Shown one piece after another: positions 1 to 13,415 of a DNA stretch of 64,000 nt. Origin of the DNA: Tachypleus tridentatus (lineage: Eukaryota > Arthropoda > Merostomata > Xiphosura > Limulidae). The stretch's first letter is position 1. Every line of letters starts with the position of its first letter. The notes under the pieces are model-generated. The model was not told the DNA's origin, ran no database searches, and saw only the letters and a list, made by a program, of their open reading frames with translations. Location: assembly GCF_004210375.1 (NCBI RefSeq), contig NC_134825.1, positions 4,154,001 to 4,218,000 on the forward strand, written 5' to 3'. Made by a program: the position numbers and the translations under genes.

Positions 1-1741
1 TCCCATTGTACAAAAATACAGCTTTCAGACTAACTTTAGATGAGTCTATAAAAGTTTTCATTTTTGAGGATGTTCAGTACCTAATTCTACTATTAGTGCA
101 TCAATATTTGTACAGAAACACAAAGTATCTTACACACTGTAGTGAGAAGCAATGATGTGATAGTGACTTTGGTAAATTAAACTCCTGGAGCTAATAAATT
201 TTATTGTTGTAAACGAGTGCCAATAAGTTTTTCATACTGCTTAGATAGAGACAAGCCACGAACTAAATCACTCAGGTCTTTTTGTGTGGCCGGATGTGGT
301 GTTTATATTGAGGTGCCTCATTAATAGAATTACTAGATGAAGAGGATGAAGACTATTCATTGTCTTCTTTGTAAGATAACTCTTCTGTTTCCTATTTTGC
401 TGGTGATGTTGCACTGGAAAACCATCCCTGTGAGGTACTTGTTTTTTGCACATGCAATATCTGGATATTTCATCTATTATTTAGTTTTGCCTGAGTATCT
501 GTAAACATTAGTCATGCAGAACTGAAAGTCATTTAGACGAGAACTGCAAATGGTATACTTATGATCTTCTTATTCAGCCACTGTGTCAAGCATGATATGT
601 AAAAGTGTACAACACACATGTGGAGCCCAATGTTTTTCTTGATCACCAATTACACGCAAAAAAACGGTAATAAGCTATCTTAACCTTGCATGTAATTGTT
701 TTTTTTTTTTTTGGTGAAGCTGTAATATATTTTCCACAAATTACTTAAGTGATTTTTGCACTTTTGGACGTCACTTGAACTGGAAGCAGTTAACATTTCA
801 AATGATTTTCTTTAAAAAAAATAAAAACAATATGTTTACAGAACCAGAACTTATAAGATTTTTTAAAAAAACAAAGTTTTGTAAAATTTGATTTTATCGT
901 GGGTAAGATGCGAGGAGCGAGACGAAGTGACCAATTAAGTGAATGAGAGGCGTTTTATACCGCTCCTATTATGGTCAACCGAGATACTTCTCAGATCTTA
1001 TAGCAGACTGAGCACACGAGGGTTTGATTCCAGATTGGGACAGATGAGGGTGGGAATGAAGTAAAAGTGATGCATTCGCTTCAGAAGTATCGAGAACAAA
1101 TAGCACACATGAATTATACATTTGTAATTTTACACCAAAACAGTACAGTTAATATTTAAAGCTGTCAAAACCGTTTGTTTTTTTACACATTAAACTGGGA
1201 AAATAAACTTAATTTCACAGCATAAATGTGTTATGCTGCGTTGTTTGTATGGTGTTTCAGATAGTGTTAACAAAATATTGAGATGTTACACTAATTCAAA
1301 ATCAAGAGGTGATGCATAAATTCTGATTCAATGAGCTCCATCAAATTACCCCAAATCACTCGATTTTCCTCTAGTTCCAAATGTTTCGTTGTTTGGTGAT
1401 ACAGATAGTGATCACGACCACACTTCATTCAGTTTCACCTTGCAGAAAGGTGCTGACACTACTCCCAACAAATTCTACGTATTTATTAACACTGATTGGC
1501 GACACTGTAACAGTAAACTACAGTTATCTCTTGGAAATAAGTACCAGCGGACACCATTGCTAAACATACTACAGTCATAAACGAAGCTATAATAAGAACA
1601 GCAACAGGCTCTCACAGATTAAACAAACCACATCGGAGCACATGAAAACTCTTTTCCTAAAGCCCCTCAATTATTAAGCAAAAACAGAAACCTAAGACCA
1701 TAGCCACTTGTGATATATTCATGAAAACTTCCATCAGTAGC
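1..1741. other. Intergenic AT-rich stretch, no gene recognised
   Basis: Only short, unconserved ORFs occur on either strand. Around 990-1045 there is a tRNA-like B-box stretch that may belong to a decayed SINE, but no body or tail could be followed. No splice-bounded coding exon was recognised. Confidence 0.6.
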
Positions 1742-2020
1742 GGCCTGGCATGGCCAAGCGCGTAAGGCGTGCGACTCGTAATCCGAGGGTCGCGGGTTCG
1801 CGCCCGCGTCGCGCTAAACATGCTCGCCCTCCCAGCCGTGGGGGCGTTATAATGTTGCGGTCAATCACACTATTCGTTGGTAAAAGAGTAGCCCACGAGT
1901 TGGCGGTGGGTGGTGATGACTAGCTGCCTTCCCTCTAGTCTTATACTGCTAAATTAGGGACGGCTAGCACAGATAGCCCTCGAGTAGCTTTGTGCGAAAT
2001 TCCAAAACAAACAAACAAAC
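1742..2020 (+). mobile_element. tRNA-derived SINE, full length
   Basis: The head has tRNA-like A and B boxes (B box about 1793-1804). The body contains the motif GGTGGTGATGACTAGCTGCC, and the tail is a (CAAA)n run. The same order of blocks recurs on both strands at about ten other places in the window, which defines the family. The head is tRNA-like but not a functional tRNA gene. I saw no clear target-site duplication at this copy. Confidence 0.93.
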
Positions 2021-3870
2021 ACTAATCATTGCAAGGTTATCTTTGACATTATCATTGGAATCCTTTTTGAAAATTGAGAATATATATTTAACCTAGTCAC
2101 GAAAAACAAAAGGTTCAAGAGGTTAGAAATATATCTTAGTTCGACACCGGAAATATATTATGAGACAATAAAGTTAGCAAGCGTTCTTATAATTAATATT
2201 CCATAGCTTTTATCTATTCGATGCTGGTTACTGAGGTATTCGACTTGAAATTAATTTGGGCATTGTGTGAAACGCGAGAGTTTGTTTAAATTCTGAATCC
2301 ATTGGTATCAGCAATATATTTGCAGGATTGACAGAATCATCACTTAATTCATTAAAACATTCTAAATTACTTTTAGTGTATTTTACAGAAAAAATCGAAA
2401 ATTTAAAGCACGTGTGGTTCTATTTGTTAAAAACAGTAATTTTTATTAAAATTTTCTTTTTTAAAATATTCAAGTTCAGTTTGTATTTATTTTTTATAAA
2501 AGCACTTTCTTAATCAAAAGTTTCCGTTATAACCTTCAAACTCATACTTTTATATTCAGCTTAAATAAAATGCGCTTCTAGTTAATTCTTTACCACTAGG
2601 TGTGAAAGGAGGGAAATAAAAATAGTGCTCAAAATAAAATTTATCAATTTAAACCACTGTTCGCTAACCCTTAAACGTGATGAATATAATATCAAATATA
2701 TATAGATATATATAATAAAAAAGTAAAATGTGGGGGTTCAAGCCCACAACGTTCCACAGCAATCTCATTCTTCATTGTCTACATACAACTGTGTGAAAGA
2801 GAATGCTCTCAGAAAAACCTAAGTGATAAAAAATAAGGTCCTAGTATTAGAGTGTTGAGTGAAAAAACCTTAACTCCTGAAGTTGGCATTCCAGCTCCCC
2901 ACTATGGTAAAAAAAGTTCAAAGTTACCTCATAATAGAACAGTAGACAAAAACAGTTTATATTTAAATAAAATAAAATTCCTACCGAATCATCTGAACAA
3001 GCATATAACACTTATTCCACATCCCTAAAGCTAAATATTAACTGTTTAAATAATGTTTATTTGTTAAATATATTTCAATATATATATATATAAAACACAA
3101 TCCTTATATAAACTTAATAAATTAAAGTGCACTAAAATGAAGGTTTTACTAGCAAGTTAAACTGGTTTTAATGAAATATTATTTAATTGGAACTTTTCAA
3201 GACATGTTTTATCATCTTATGGCATAATATAATTTAGAAACGTGTTTTACTGAGCTATTTTATTCTTTTTATTTTTTTCCCACAGAGAATGTGTAACAGT
3301 AATGTTAAATTAGCAGCTCAAAACATTTCCTATGAAGACATCTGCAGAATCTTGTACATGAAACTCTTGAAAAGAGAAGAGTAAACATTTAACAATAGCA
3401 GATGATCGTAGGTGTTTCTTATTAGGCCTAGCCCCCAATTCGGTGAGGTACTTCTCTAGTTGTGATGCACTCCGTTAGAATTTTTTTTTAACAGATAGCT
3501 TTGCAGAAGCAGTTGTAACCAGTTTGTGACGTCATTGAGATGTGATGCCCAGTAGTTATGTTAGACAAGTGACACTTCAACGACTGGAACTGCCTCAATG
3601 TTGGAAAAGTTTACTTAAACTAACTTTGTGAGATAAATATTAGTTGTCAACCGTAATACATGCTGTAACATAAATATGTCTGAATTCAGTTGTAGGTCTG
3701 TGCTAACACAAGTTTACGACCGAAACAAAATAAAGTAAAATAGTTAGTGATATCTAGTTATATTTAACTGCTTTGTGACTATCTTCGAACTCTTTAAATA
3801 CTTTCTGCATACTATTCCTTACTTTGATCCTAAGTTCTTTAAAGAAAATATGTATTTATTGGTTGAAACT
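2021..3870. other. Intergenic AT-rich stretch with short microsatellites
   Basis: Short (TA)n tracts lie near 2699-2727 and 3079-3092. The rest is AT-rich sequence without a recognisable exon, RNA gene or transposon. Confidence 0.6.
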
Positions 3871-4153
3871 TTATTTGTTTGTTTGTTTTGGAATTTCGCA
3901 CAAAGCTACTCGAGGGCTATCTGTGCTAGCCGTCCCTAATTTAGCAGTGTAAGACTAGAGGGAAGGCAGCTAGTCATCACCACCCACCGCCAACTCTTGG
4001 GCTACTCTTTTACCAACGAATAGTGGGATTGACCGTCACATTATACGCCCCCACGGCTGGGAGGGCGAGCATGTTTTGCGCGACGCGGGCTCGAACCCGC
4101 GACCCTCAGATTACGAGTCGCACGCCTTACGCGCTTGGCCATGCCAGGCCCTA
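3871..4153 (-). mobile_element. tRNA-derived SINE with intact target-site duplication
   Basis: Full-length minus-strand copy: the (GTTT)n tail comes first on the plus strand and the tRNA-like head lies at the 4150 end. It is flanked by an 11-bp direct repeat, TGGTTGAAACT, at 3860-3870 and 4154-4164. This is the signature of LINE-assisted retroposition. The perfect duplication and close match to other copies suggest a fairly young insertion. Confidence 0.95.
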
Positions 4154-4439
4154 TGGTTGAAACTATCAGAATAGATTTGTTTAATATACTAACTAATCAA
4201 GTTATGACATGACTATAAATAAATAAGCAACGAAATTATAGAGATTACGTAACTCTTAAGCTAATTGTGTCTTGTAATCTTGGGCTCTTGTAATCGTTGT
4301 GACTTTCTAATAAACATGAACTTAAGTTATATCTGTGAAACAGCTTTTGTTGGATTCCAGCTAAATACTTTAAAATAATAGTAAATGTAAATAGCAAATA
4401 CAAGTTAATAGCGTTTTCTAACAATGCTCCTAATAAGTA

Positions 4440-4974
4440 CCGTATTTCCCGGCATCGAAGACGCACCCCTATTTTGATTAGCTAAATATCGATAAAAAAC
4501 ATAAATATAAGAATAAGGTCGCAGCACTTCCACCAATCTTATCAAGATGTTTCGTGGATTGTTTAGTGATTTACGGTACATAAATTATCTCACCCACTTC
4601 TCGTTTTTTTTGTGAGCCAATGCTTATCTTATATACCTTTGAAAGTGTATACCTTATATTACCACTGAAATATCTGATTATTACCAGTAATAATGTTATT
4701 CGAAGCCTCGGGAGTTAAAAAGAGTGCCTGTATAACTGCACCATATGTACGGTGACCTGTTCTTGTTTATTTATTTGTTATTTAATACTAAGAAACATAT
4801 ACATTTCATTCTGGGTCATACAGAGAGGCTTGGATTTATGTCTAGTATCAAAACGCTTCCTCTGGCTTAGGTTTAGGCTTATGAGCAACGTAACCTTCGG
4901 CCTGGAAGACACAGGGTAAGTTTTTGAGACTTATTTTCGGGAAAAAATAACGTCTTCGACGCCGGGAAATACGG
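4440..4974. mobile_element. MITE-like element with terminal inverted repeats
   Basis: The left end CCGTATTTCCCGGC reads inwards, and the right end GCCGGGAAATACGG is its inverse; the inverted repeat continues through a GTCTTCGATGC-like block for about 26 bp. TA flanks both sides (4438-4439 and 4975-4976), which fits a TA target duplication. At 535 bp it holds no transposase ORF. A non-autonomous DNA transposon is the best reading; the superfamily is uncertain, with Tc1/mariner-like suggested only by the TA. Confidence 0.75.
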
Positions 4975-4976
4975 TA

Positions 4977-7007
4977 ATTTTTTTCCTGTGCTTACGTCTA
5001 AGAAAGGTTTAAGTTAAGCTTTCTTTGTACTAGGTAATAAATACACTGTTTCAAAATTAATTACTAACAAGAATGAGATTTCCATATTGATGAAATTAAC
5101 AAGAATATTTAAGATTAGTTTCAGCCGTGGCACAGCGGCTCATAGAACGACTCTGAGATTTTTTTACAAGTATGAACGTTTTGCTCATAACTCCGGCACC
5201 TCTTAACCGATCTGAGTTTTTGACTCAGGAAGTCAAACCCTTTCGATTGCCGTATTTGACTATACCCAAGGTCTTATAGATTAATTTACTGCAATCCTGC
5301 CTAAAATAATTTCAGTTTGAGACCCAAAAGAATGATGAAATCGAATCGGGTATTCAAGCTTCCTATGCTTTGTATTGCTGGCTCTCAAAAGTATAGCTAA
5401 TGAAAATGAAATAGATCAATTTACTCTAATCTTGCCTAAAGAAATTTCAAGTGCCGTGGCTAATGAGGATTCCTTCTTCTCTTTACTTAGCGATATTGTT
5501 CGTGTGACTCGACTGATGTAACAGTAAAAACTTTATGGTTTGAATATTAACATTGCCAATCAGGATCCAAGGGATTTATTGAATATTAAAACAAGGGAAA
5601 CTTCCAATCAGAGTTGTTTTAAACGTATCTTTTCGAGAAAACATCAAGTCAAGTTTACATTTGTGAGTTGATATTTTTTGAAATAAAATATTTTGAAGTC
5701 CCCTTATTAACTGGGAGTAAATTTAATATCACATTTGTTAGTTTTATCTTTCAACTGAGATGCAAATGATTTCACCTACGATTCGGTAAGGAATCATCAC
5801 AATAGTCAGCAGTAGGATGAGCAGATAGTAAGACTTTTAAAAGTAGCTACAGTCATAATACTGTACTCAACTTGCTGCACAATATCTTCCAAGGTGGATA
5901 TAAACGGTTCCTGAATACCTCTGTGTGTCATTTGGAGTCTTCCATGATTCGTATGCTTGACTGTTAAGCTCGTGATGCACTTACAGATTTCAGTCACCTT
6001 ACCACTTTAAATCACTTTTCGCAGCCACGACGCTGAAATAGAACGGAAAAAATGTCTTCTTTTTAGCCAATGAGTTGTCCAGAATATATCACTTAAACTT
6101 AGAAAAATTGAATTTGATAGTTTTTTGTTTTTCTGTTTTTCCACCACTGGCTCGAGAGGGTATTGTTATAACAAACATTTCTAATGTTTGGTTCATAACA
6201 CATTACACTTAAGTGTTTGTGAAAATTTTCATCTTTGCGTTAAGACATAATTTACATTGTCTAACATACGTATTAAGTAAAGTGTTTTTTTTTACTTTTG
6301 TTAAAAATTGTTTTTAAACGCAAACACTAGAAGAAACAACAACGAACATTTTTCAATAATCCAGTTTTTTTCCCCGAAGCACAAGTATCCAAAAACTGGG
6401 TTCAAAGAAATCTGAATATTGTATTTCAGGTTACTATTTTGCAATTGTCCTATATAAGTAGCGTCTCAACACAACTGTGTCGGCTGTATATAGGCCTAAA
6501 CAACTAGCCTAAAGAGTCCCAGTATTGGACAAAACGCCTGGTCGACATCTGTATAATATAATATTTTGATTCAGAAATTTTATTCATAATTATATTTCAT
6601 TTTATGAGATTTTTTTAATACCTTTAGAATTTGTTTTAAAACATTTCTGTCTGTTTTGAATCTGTTGGGCAGACATTTTGTTCTTAGTTATTGATTTAAA
6701 TGGGGACAGTTTTTTGTTTTTTTTGTCGCCTATTATAGACCGAGAATGAAATGACATATATCTTATATGTAAACCGTGTTGAACTTTTTGGATACTTCAT
6801 GACTTCATTTACGGAACAAAAGTCCTTTAAAATATGCTGATATATTTTAACATAATGTTTACTGTGATTGTAAAGTTTAAGACTAAATAGTTTCAATTGT
6901 CTGAAGAATTCTAAACATCAAGAACTGTTTTATATCAGTTCCCATTTTTAGCAAACATTGGGTTGAAAATATTTTTGTATTTAATATTATTCTAGTCAAG
7001 TACTGAA
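4977..7007. other. Intergenic stretch, nothing recognised
   Basis: No coding exon, RNA gene or transposon boundary was recognised. Short ORFs (for example minus strand 5806-5997) have no family resemblance and no conserved context. Confidence 0.55.
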
Positions 7008-7240
7008 TATATATGCAAAAACGGCTCGTTTCGGTTGAGAAAATATTTTACATAGAAGAGCGAACAACGTTTCGACCTTCTTCGGTCATCGTCAGGTTCA
7101 CAAAGAAAGAGGTAACTGACCGGAAGCTGACCACATGTTTGGAAGGGGTTGTGTAACTGTGTGTCGAAATGTAGAGGGCGGTATTAGATGTTTGAATATA
7201 TAATTTTATTTATTTTATTATATTAATATAGGTATAAAGG
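7008..7240 (-). mobile_element. Penelope-like retroelement terminal-repeat relic (family A)
   Basis: This block also occurs at 34808-34900 (minus) and about 48998-49207 (plus). It contains a hammerhead-ribozyme motif (listed separately), followed in the sense direction by a stretch ending in a GCCGTTTTTGCATATA motif. The block before the ribozyme is shared with the 49-kb copy. Hammerhead motifs in the LTR-like ends are known for Penelope-like elements; no reverse transcriptase is present here. The left edge on the sense strand is uncertain. Confidence 0.7.
7060..7101 (-). ncRNA. Hammerhead-ribozyme motif
   Basis: On the minus strand the order is stem I strand GTGAAC, core CTGACGA, stem II GACC/GGTC with loop GAAGAA, core GAAA, ACGT, then T and stem I strand GTTCGC. 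GTGAAC and GTTCGC pair over six positions with one G-U. ACGT is self-complementary, so stem III could form between two molecules, as in the dimeric hammerheads known from Penelope-like elements. The predicted cut falls just before GTTCGC. One extra T between core A9 and stem II departs from the consensus, so activity is inference. Confidence 0.75.
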
Positions 7241-7330
7241 CGTTCATTTATATTGGTTTATTTTGGGTTTAAGTTGTTGTATAAGTAAGGCTTCTTTAAT
7301 TTTGCGTTTGTTTATGTTTGTTTCAAATAC

Positions 7331-7600
7331 TTTGTTGTTAAATTTCGCGCAAAGCTACTCGAGGGCTATCTGCGCTAGCCGTCCCTAATTTAGTAGTGTA
7401 AGACTAGAGGGAAGGCAGCTATTCATCATCACCTACCGTCAACTCTCGGGCTACTCTTTTACTAACGAATAGTGGGATTGGCCGTCATATTATAACGTAC
7501 CCACGGCTGAAATGGCGAGCATGTTTGGTGTGACAGGGAATCGAACCCGCGACCCTCGGATTACGAGTCGAGTGGCTTAGCCATCTAGCCATGCCGGGCC
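7331..7600 (-). mobile_element. tRNA-derived SINE
   Basis: Same block order as the other SINEs here, read on the minus strand, with the tRNA-like head ending at 7600. The A-rich tail is poorly preserved and no target duplication is visible, which suggests an older copy. Confidence 0.9.
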
Positions 7601-10401
7601 TTCTCTAGTCGTCAGACATATTTTGGCTCGGCTAAATCGTTTTAGAAAAAATACATATGTAATTAATCAGAACATATGAGCAAATTTCAAATGGAAAAAT
7701 ATTTGAGAAATTAATCATTCATTTTAGTTATAGATAAATGTAAGTTGTTTTACACCAATACAATTAAGGTTTTTTCAACATTTTCTATATTATAACGTTT
7801 ACCATGTCTTCATATTCACTTCACAGTCCTTCTGCATTCATGTTAGTCCTCCACCTAACATATTTCGCAATCATTTATGTAGAATTTAAAGACAAATTTC
7901 ACGTAATTTGCAAACTACAAACTCTGCAAAAGATCTTTGTGTTAATTTAGTGGCAGACATCGCTAATAGGATATTGGTACAAAGGTGAATATCGCACTAG
8001 ATTATTACGTTCAATAAATACAATTCGTTTACAAATAAGGAACACTTCTCTTATTTTTAGAGATTCGAGAATATCTGCTGCCTTTTGATGCACTGTTTTA
8101 TTGAATTGAGTAAAATTAATTATTAGTTTTTATTACTTGTCGTTGATCAAAACGTAACTACGCAATTACTGTTTAAACAATCGTCTCTTATGACTTTATC
8201 TTGTGTTAGTAAAACCAAACGGCTATCTGCCGTTAAAATTAACTTAGAATCCAACCACTCACATGGATGCTAAAACAGTTAAGTGACCATTAAATTACAA
8301 AAGTCACCCGCTGCAACAGCGGCGGGTTTTTTGGATTTACATTACTAACATAAGAAGTTCGATTCCCGCTCGGTAGACACAGCAGATAGCCAGATGTGGC
8401 CTTGCTATAAGAGAAATACAAAACAAGGAAACTAATACCAGTTAAACGTTTTCAACAGTTTTTATTGTTATTTTGAAACCAATTATACCAGACAAAAATG
8501 TATAATTAATGGAATTCACACTATGTTTCAAATCTTTGAAAAATATAGCAAAAAGAAAGACACATTAAAAAATAGTACAAATAGCATTTAACCCAATCTT
8601 TTAATAAATAAATCTTTTGAGGCTTGTCATTATTACTTTGACAGCTATTTTATTGTGTGTTAGCAACAGCAGAACCGTTCTGGAGGTTAAAGGTCACAAC
8701 TGTGTGTCTCAGTTATTACCCTACTGTGAGTAGTTTTCTGTATAGTGTGTATCAGGTATATCATTTTGACTTTTGTCTTTCAACACTTAGGCAACAATGA
8801 GTGTCTTTGACCCGTCTACCCTATTTCTCATGACCAAAAGTATAAAACATCAGACAGCGTTGAAAATTATGGACCTTTTAAACAGAGCCTCGAAAACGCT
8901 CAATGGCTGAAAACAATATTGCACAAAACGCTGCGAAAAAAACCTGAAATTGACTACCAGTTTGGAACTTAATTGGTTGTTTGTATGTTTCTAAGTATAA
9001 AGCAACAGACTAGGTTATACACACAGTGTCCACCCTGGGTGTGAAACATTAATTGTGGAGTTATAGGCTTTCAAGCTGACCGCTAAGCCTCTAGAGCGTT
9101 TCGGATTTGGACGCTTATACAATTCACAATTGTTCAGAACATATGCAACAGCATTACAATAGAACATTTTCTTTCATATACGTATTGAACTGATTTTTGC
9201 CAAGTTACCTAATTAATTGTGGACTTCCTTAAATGTCCAAACTCCATTTCATTAATTAATTTTCAGTTTTAGTCATTTTGTTCCGTCCGCACTTTTTTGT
9301 TTGTCGAAATAGAATTTTTATCAAAACAAATCTAAAACTATTTTTTTTAGAAACATTAGTAAGGTATACAAATAACAGTACACTGTTCCAGTATAATATG
9401 TTATAACTACACTCATTTGTTGTAATATATTATAAAATACACTGTTTTGTTATAATATATTATACTAGAAAAGTATAATTTACAGTTTATCGCGCTAGAA
9501 TGGTTTAATTATATACTGAAAGTATAGAATTACATATTTTATGGTAAAATATAATAAACCAGAATAATGGACATGATAACTATCAGAATGGTTTATAATA
9601 CATCTAATAGAGCGTTCTATGTCATCCTGTATCCTACCATCTCAGCATATTTTATTGTATACTATATTATAACCCAACTGTTTATAATATATCTTATTAA
9701 AACAGTAAACGTTACCATAACGCATACTATAAAAATGTTTCAAAATGTACATTTAGAAAATTGAGCTTCATGATACATGTTATAGAATGTTGTATATTGT
9801 AATGAATTATGAATAGCTGTTTGCAATATATTTACAATAAATTGTCGTATCAGCACATTTCTCCACGAAAAGTTATTAATGCTTACATCAATAAAAATAT
9901 TACTCTTTTCATTTGTATAGTACACCATTTTCTTTATAGTACATAAAAGATAGATATGTAATGATTTCAGTTGTTATAACAGTATGACATACAATACGTA
10001 TCATAAGAATTAATCTATTTGAATCAAATTGCAGGAAGAACAAACTACAACATCAATATAATAGAGGAAATGAAATACTGTTACTTGATTTTAGAAGAAC
10101 GCGTGTAATCATAGAATACAAGACATATTTAAAACACTGTGAGCGGAAGCTTTGATTGTGAAGAAGTGAAATAATAAACGATTAGATCCCGAGATGTCGC
10201 TTTCCTTCATTTCCTTGCTAGAGATTGTAAACAAATACTTTAACTGGAAAGGTAATATTTCCTTTCCTTTGAACATTTTACAAAATTATTCAGACAAATT
10301 CAAGAACAGAGTGCAGCACAGATAAAGACAGGATTCAACTTACAGAAAGTAACATCATAAGATACCTGTGCTCTGCCCATCACGGGTATCGAAACCTGGG
10401 A
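7601..10401. other. Intergenic AT-rich stretch with a possible second SINE type
   Basis: At 8340-8420 a B-box-like GTTCGATTCCCGC is followed by a short body seen in other tRNA-derived repeats; it is a likely fragment of a different SINE. Around 9380-9560 the sequence is a degenerate, very AT-rich repeat of TATAATATATTATA-like blocks. No gene was recognised. Confidence 0.5.
8340..8420 (+). mobile_element. Possible fragment of a second tRNA-derived SINE family
   Basis: A tRNA-like B box (about 8357-8369) is followed by a segment ending in GCTATAAGAG. The A-box half is not recognisable. It differs from the dominant SINE in the window. The call rests on one copy only. Confidence 0.4.
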
Positions 10402-10682
10402 AGCCCGGCATGGCCAGGTGGGTTAAGGCGTTCGACTGGTAATCTGAGGGGCATGGTTTCGAATCCCCGTCACACTAAACATGCTCGCCCTTTCAGTCGT
10501 AGGGGCGTCATAATGTCCGGTCAATCCCACTATTCGTTGGTAAAAGAGTAGGCCAGGAGTTGGCGGTGGGTGGTGATGACTAGCTGCCTTCCCTCTGGTC
10601 TTACGCTGCTAAATTAGGGACGGCTAGCGTAGATAGCTTTCAAGTAGCTTTGCGCGAAATTCAAAAAACAAACCAACAAACA
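10402..10682 (+). mobile_element. tRNA-derived SINE with near-perfect target duplication
   Basis: Full-length plus-strand copy from the GCCCGGCATGG head to a CAAA-rich tail. It is flanked by ATCGAAACCTGG (about 10389-10400) and ATCGAAACCCGG (about 10683-10694), a 12-bp target duplication with one mismatch. Confidence 0.93.
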
Positions 10683-13260
10683 ATCGAAACCCGGATTCTG
10701 GTATTATAAATTCGCAGACATGTCGCTGTGACATGCCACTGTGGGACATTTTGGAGTTTGAAATAATATATATATATATATATATATAGTTTTTGATACT
10801 TTACCCTAATAAACTAAGGAACTCTGCACTTTCCAAATAAACTCTTACTATCATACAAGAAATATAAATTTTGAAAATTATTCTATCTGAACATAGTTTT
10901 ACGGTACTCCTTTCACGCTATTATTTAATTCAGATAATAATATATCGTATTGATATTAAGCAAATTCACTGACGTTTTAGTCCAACCATGATATTTTATT
11001 TACATCCCCTGGTGGTAAACCAAAGAAAGTTAAAGATTGACTAGCTATCATATCCTGTTATAACTTAATATCGTCTCTAAATAGAATTCGCACTGAGTTA
11101 AAATCCACTCACATTTTCTCCTAATATAATTTGTATTATAGCCCCTATATTCATTCAAACTGCCTCTAGAATCTAGATAGTAAAATATACTATATTTATG
11201 GAGTTTGGCAGAATGAAACTTAAATTATACTATCCATAATTAATACTGCTTTCTATATTGGCTCATTATATTCTTTCCAGATATACCTTAAAGTATGCTG
11301 TCCGTACTTAACAGAGCTTTCTAGAGCGGAGCATTATATTGTCTCCAGATATACGTTGTATTATGCTACATACAGATGTGATTTAATGTGCCCCCGAAAC
11401 GTTTCTGATACTACATTATTTTTTGCATTATGAAGTCATAGCTATATTTGGTTTAGGTACAGGTTAATACTATCTTAACATATTACTTAATACTTCCTCA
11501 TATGTGTCTTAATACTACTTGCAGATAAGAAAAAAATTAACATTTATGGCTAATTTTACGTATTTTTAATACTTTTATATTCCACAAACTGATTTCTCGT
11601 CATGTATCTGAACGCTTTTTTTTTAGCTGTTTATAGAGTTAAATTTATAATAAAGTAATAAATATCAATTCTTGAAATTTTTTGGTAAATGTTTCATAAA
11701 ACCAACAATTATATTTTAAGTTACAGATAGTAACAAATGAGACTTAGTAACAAATGAGACTTCTCTCGTTAGGCTTAACAAAACAGAGGTACGGAAACAG
11801 ACATCCGAGCTTCCTTTGTGTCACATTAGGAAGCAGCAGCTTTCTGTCAAACAGAAAGATAAAGTGAACCGTGCTGCTCTATAATATTTCACTGATGATC
11901 TTCCAAACGTAATTATAATGTAATACTGTTGTTTATTATTGTAATTACGTGTCAAAATTACGAAGAATTTAATTCGCTATACATCGCTTTATAGTTTCAT
12001 TGTTAAAATTAAATCTGAAAAATAAAGTATGTAAGCTATAATGTGTCTGAAGAGATAGCTATAGGCAAACAAATGAAATAGTAATATTAGTATTGTTGTT
12101 ACAACTAGTTGAAATAAAAATACTTGTGAATTAACATATGCGAGGTCATCTATGTTATCACCACATAACCCGTAATAAAAAACTGTTCGTTTTTTCTTTT
12201 GTTCTTGTCGTTTTTTTGCCGTACTGAATAAATTGATTCTTTTTGTTTTCACTACTTTATACTGCGTATGGCAGAAAACAATAGTTGAGTTTTTCATAAG
12301 CATGGTGATTTCATTTTGGTAAGTGAACTAACACTAAAATAAAACAAAAACGTGTTAATTTTGGTGTCATGTTTATAGGTGATAAATAACCATTATCAAA
12401 CCCGTTGTACACTGAATAATAGTTATGATGTTGTGCTTATACGAAATAATATTTGTAACTTATATCAAGCAAATATAACGATTCTGAGCTTGATTGACCA
12501 TAAATCAAATACCTTCTCGATTCAGGCTTTTAATAACAATTTTACTAAAAGAAATCGGCATATATATTATTTTATAATAAGGTATATTTATAACAATCCA
12601 AACTATATATTTATATTTACGTTAAGTTGCAAAGTGTTTGTTTCACACACTAAATTATAGTTAGTGTAAGGTTGTCCTTTACCATTATACTCTAATTTCA
12701 AAATTACCAAAAGCGATATTTTAAATTTGTATAGAAGCGATGTTACGTATGTAAAACATAGCTGTCATTTTACACATGCTATTCCTTCATAAAACATGTA
12801 GTGCACCTAATACCAGTTATAGGGACAGTACATCACAAAATTAATAGTTGTTCAGGATTAAAAAACAACTTAACAGATAGCGATATGTTTATACAAAAAT
12901 AAATCGAAATATTGTAAAGAATGTTAAAAAATATAATTGATAAGAAAAGGAGGAACAATAACTTGAATATATAAAACTTAAATAACAATACACATGAAAA
13001 CAACAACATGAAAGCTACATTCATTGTGCTCTTGCTCATAGAATTAAGATATGAACGAACTGCAACTGACATAGAGAGAAAAAATATAGCGTGCTCACCC
13101 ACACGGCTAGATTACACTAAATGTTAGCGCTTCGATAACGATATTCAATGTTGGGCAACAATATTCCAGGCATCATTGAAGAAATTCCTGTTCGTGAATT
13201 ATCGCAACAAGTTCTTGCCGTGCCAGAGTCTAAACAAATCCTGATGTAACAATGCGTAGA
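10683..13260. other. Intergenic AT-rich stretch
   Basis: A (TA)n microsatellite lies at about 10765-10788. Several ORFs of 90-104 codons (11989-12303 minus, 12379-12660 plus, 12833-13102 minus) are low-complexity, AT-driven and overlap without any recognisable domain. I do not treat them as genes. Confidence 0.6.
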
Positions 13261-13263
13261 GTC

Positions 13264-13415
13264 TGCTGAAAGATTTAAATATAGTAGAGAGAACAATGTT
13301 CGTATGTTACAACTGCTTTGGGGGTGAACGTAGCAGATAGAACGTGAACGTAATAAATAAAATAGAGATCATATATTGGAAACTGCTGAAGGATGAACGT
13401 AGTAGAGAGAATGAT
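13264..13415 (-). repeat. Threefold degenerate duplication of the FoxA 3' end
   Basis: The block that encodes the last residues of FoxA (about 13377-13415) is followed on the minus strand by two diverged copies, about 13310-13350 and 13264-13300. The shared core is TCTCTCTACTA followed by a TTCAGCAG-like stretch. The second copy would translate to CYVHP where the gene has YYVHP. This looks like an old local tandem duplication at the gene's end. Confidence 0.55.

Noticed and set aside
1742-2020. SINE heads as functional tRNA genes
   Set aside because: The heads have A- and B-box similarity but do not fold into a complete tRNA, and each is joined to the same SINE body.
8303-8333. Hairpin followed by a T run, like a bacterial terminator
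   Set aside because: The setting is eukaryotic intergenic DNA with no gene ending there; it is probably part of a repeat.
11989-13102. Three ORFs of 89-104 codons
   Set aside because: They are AT-driven, on opposite strands, without domain, splice context or similarity to anything recognised.
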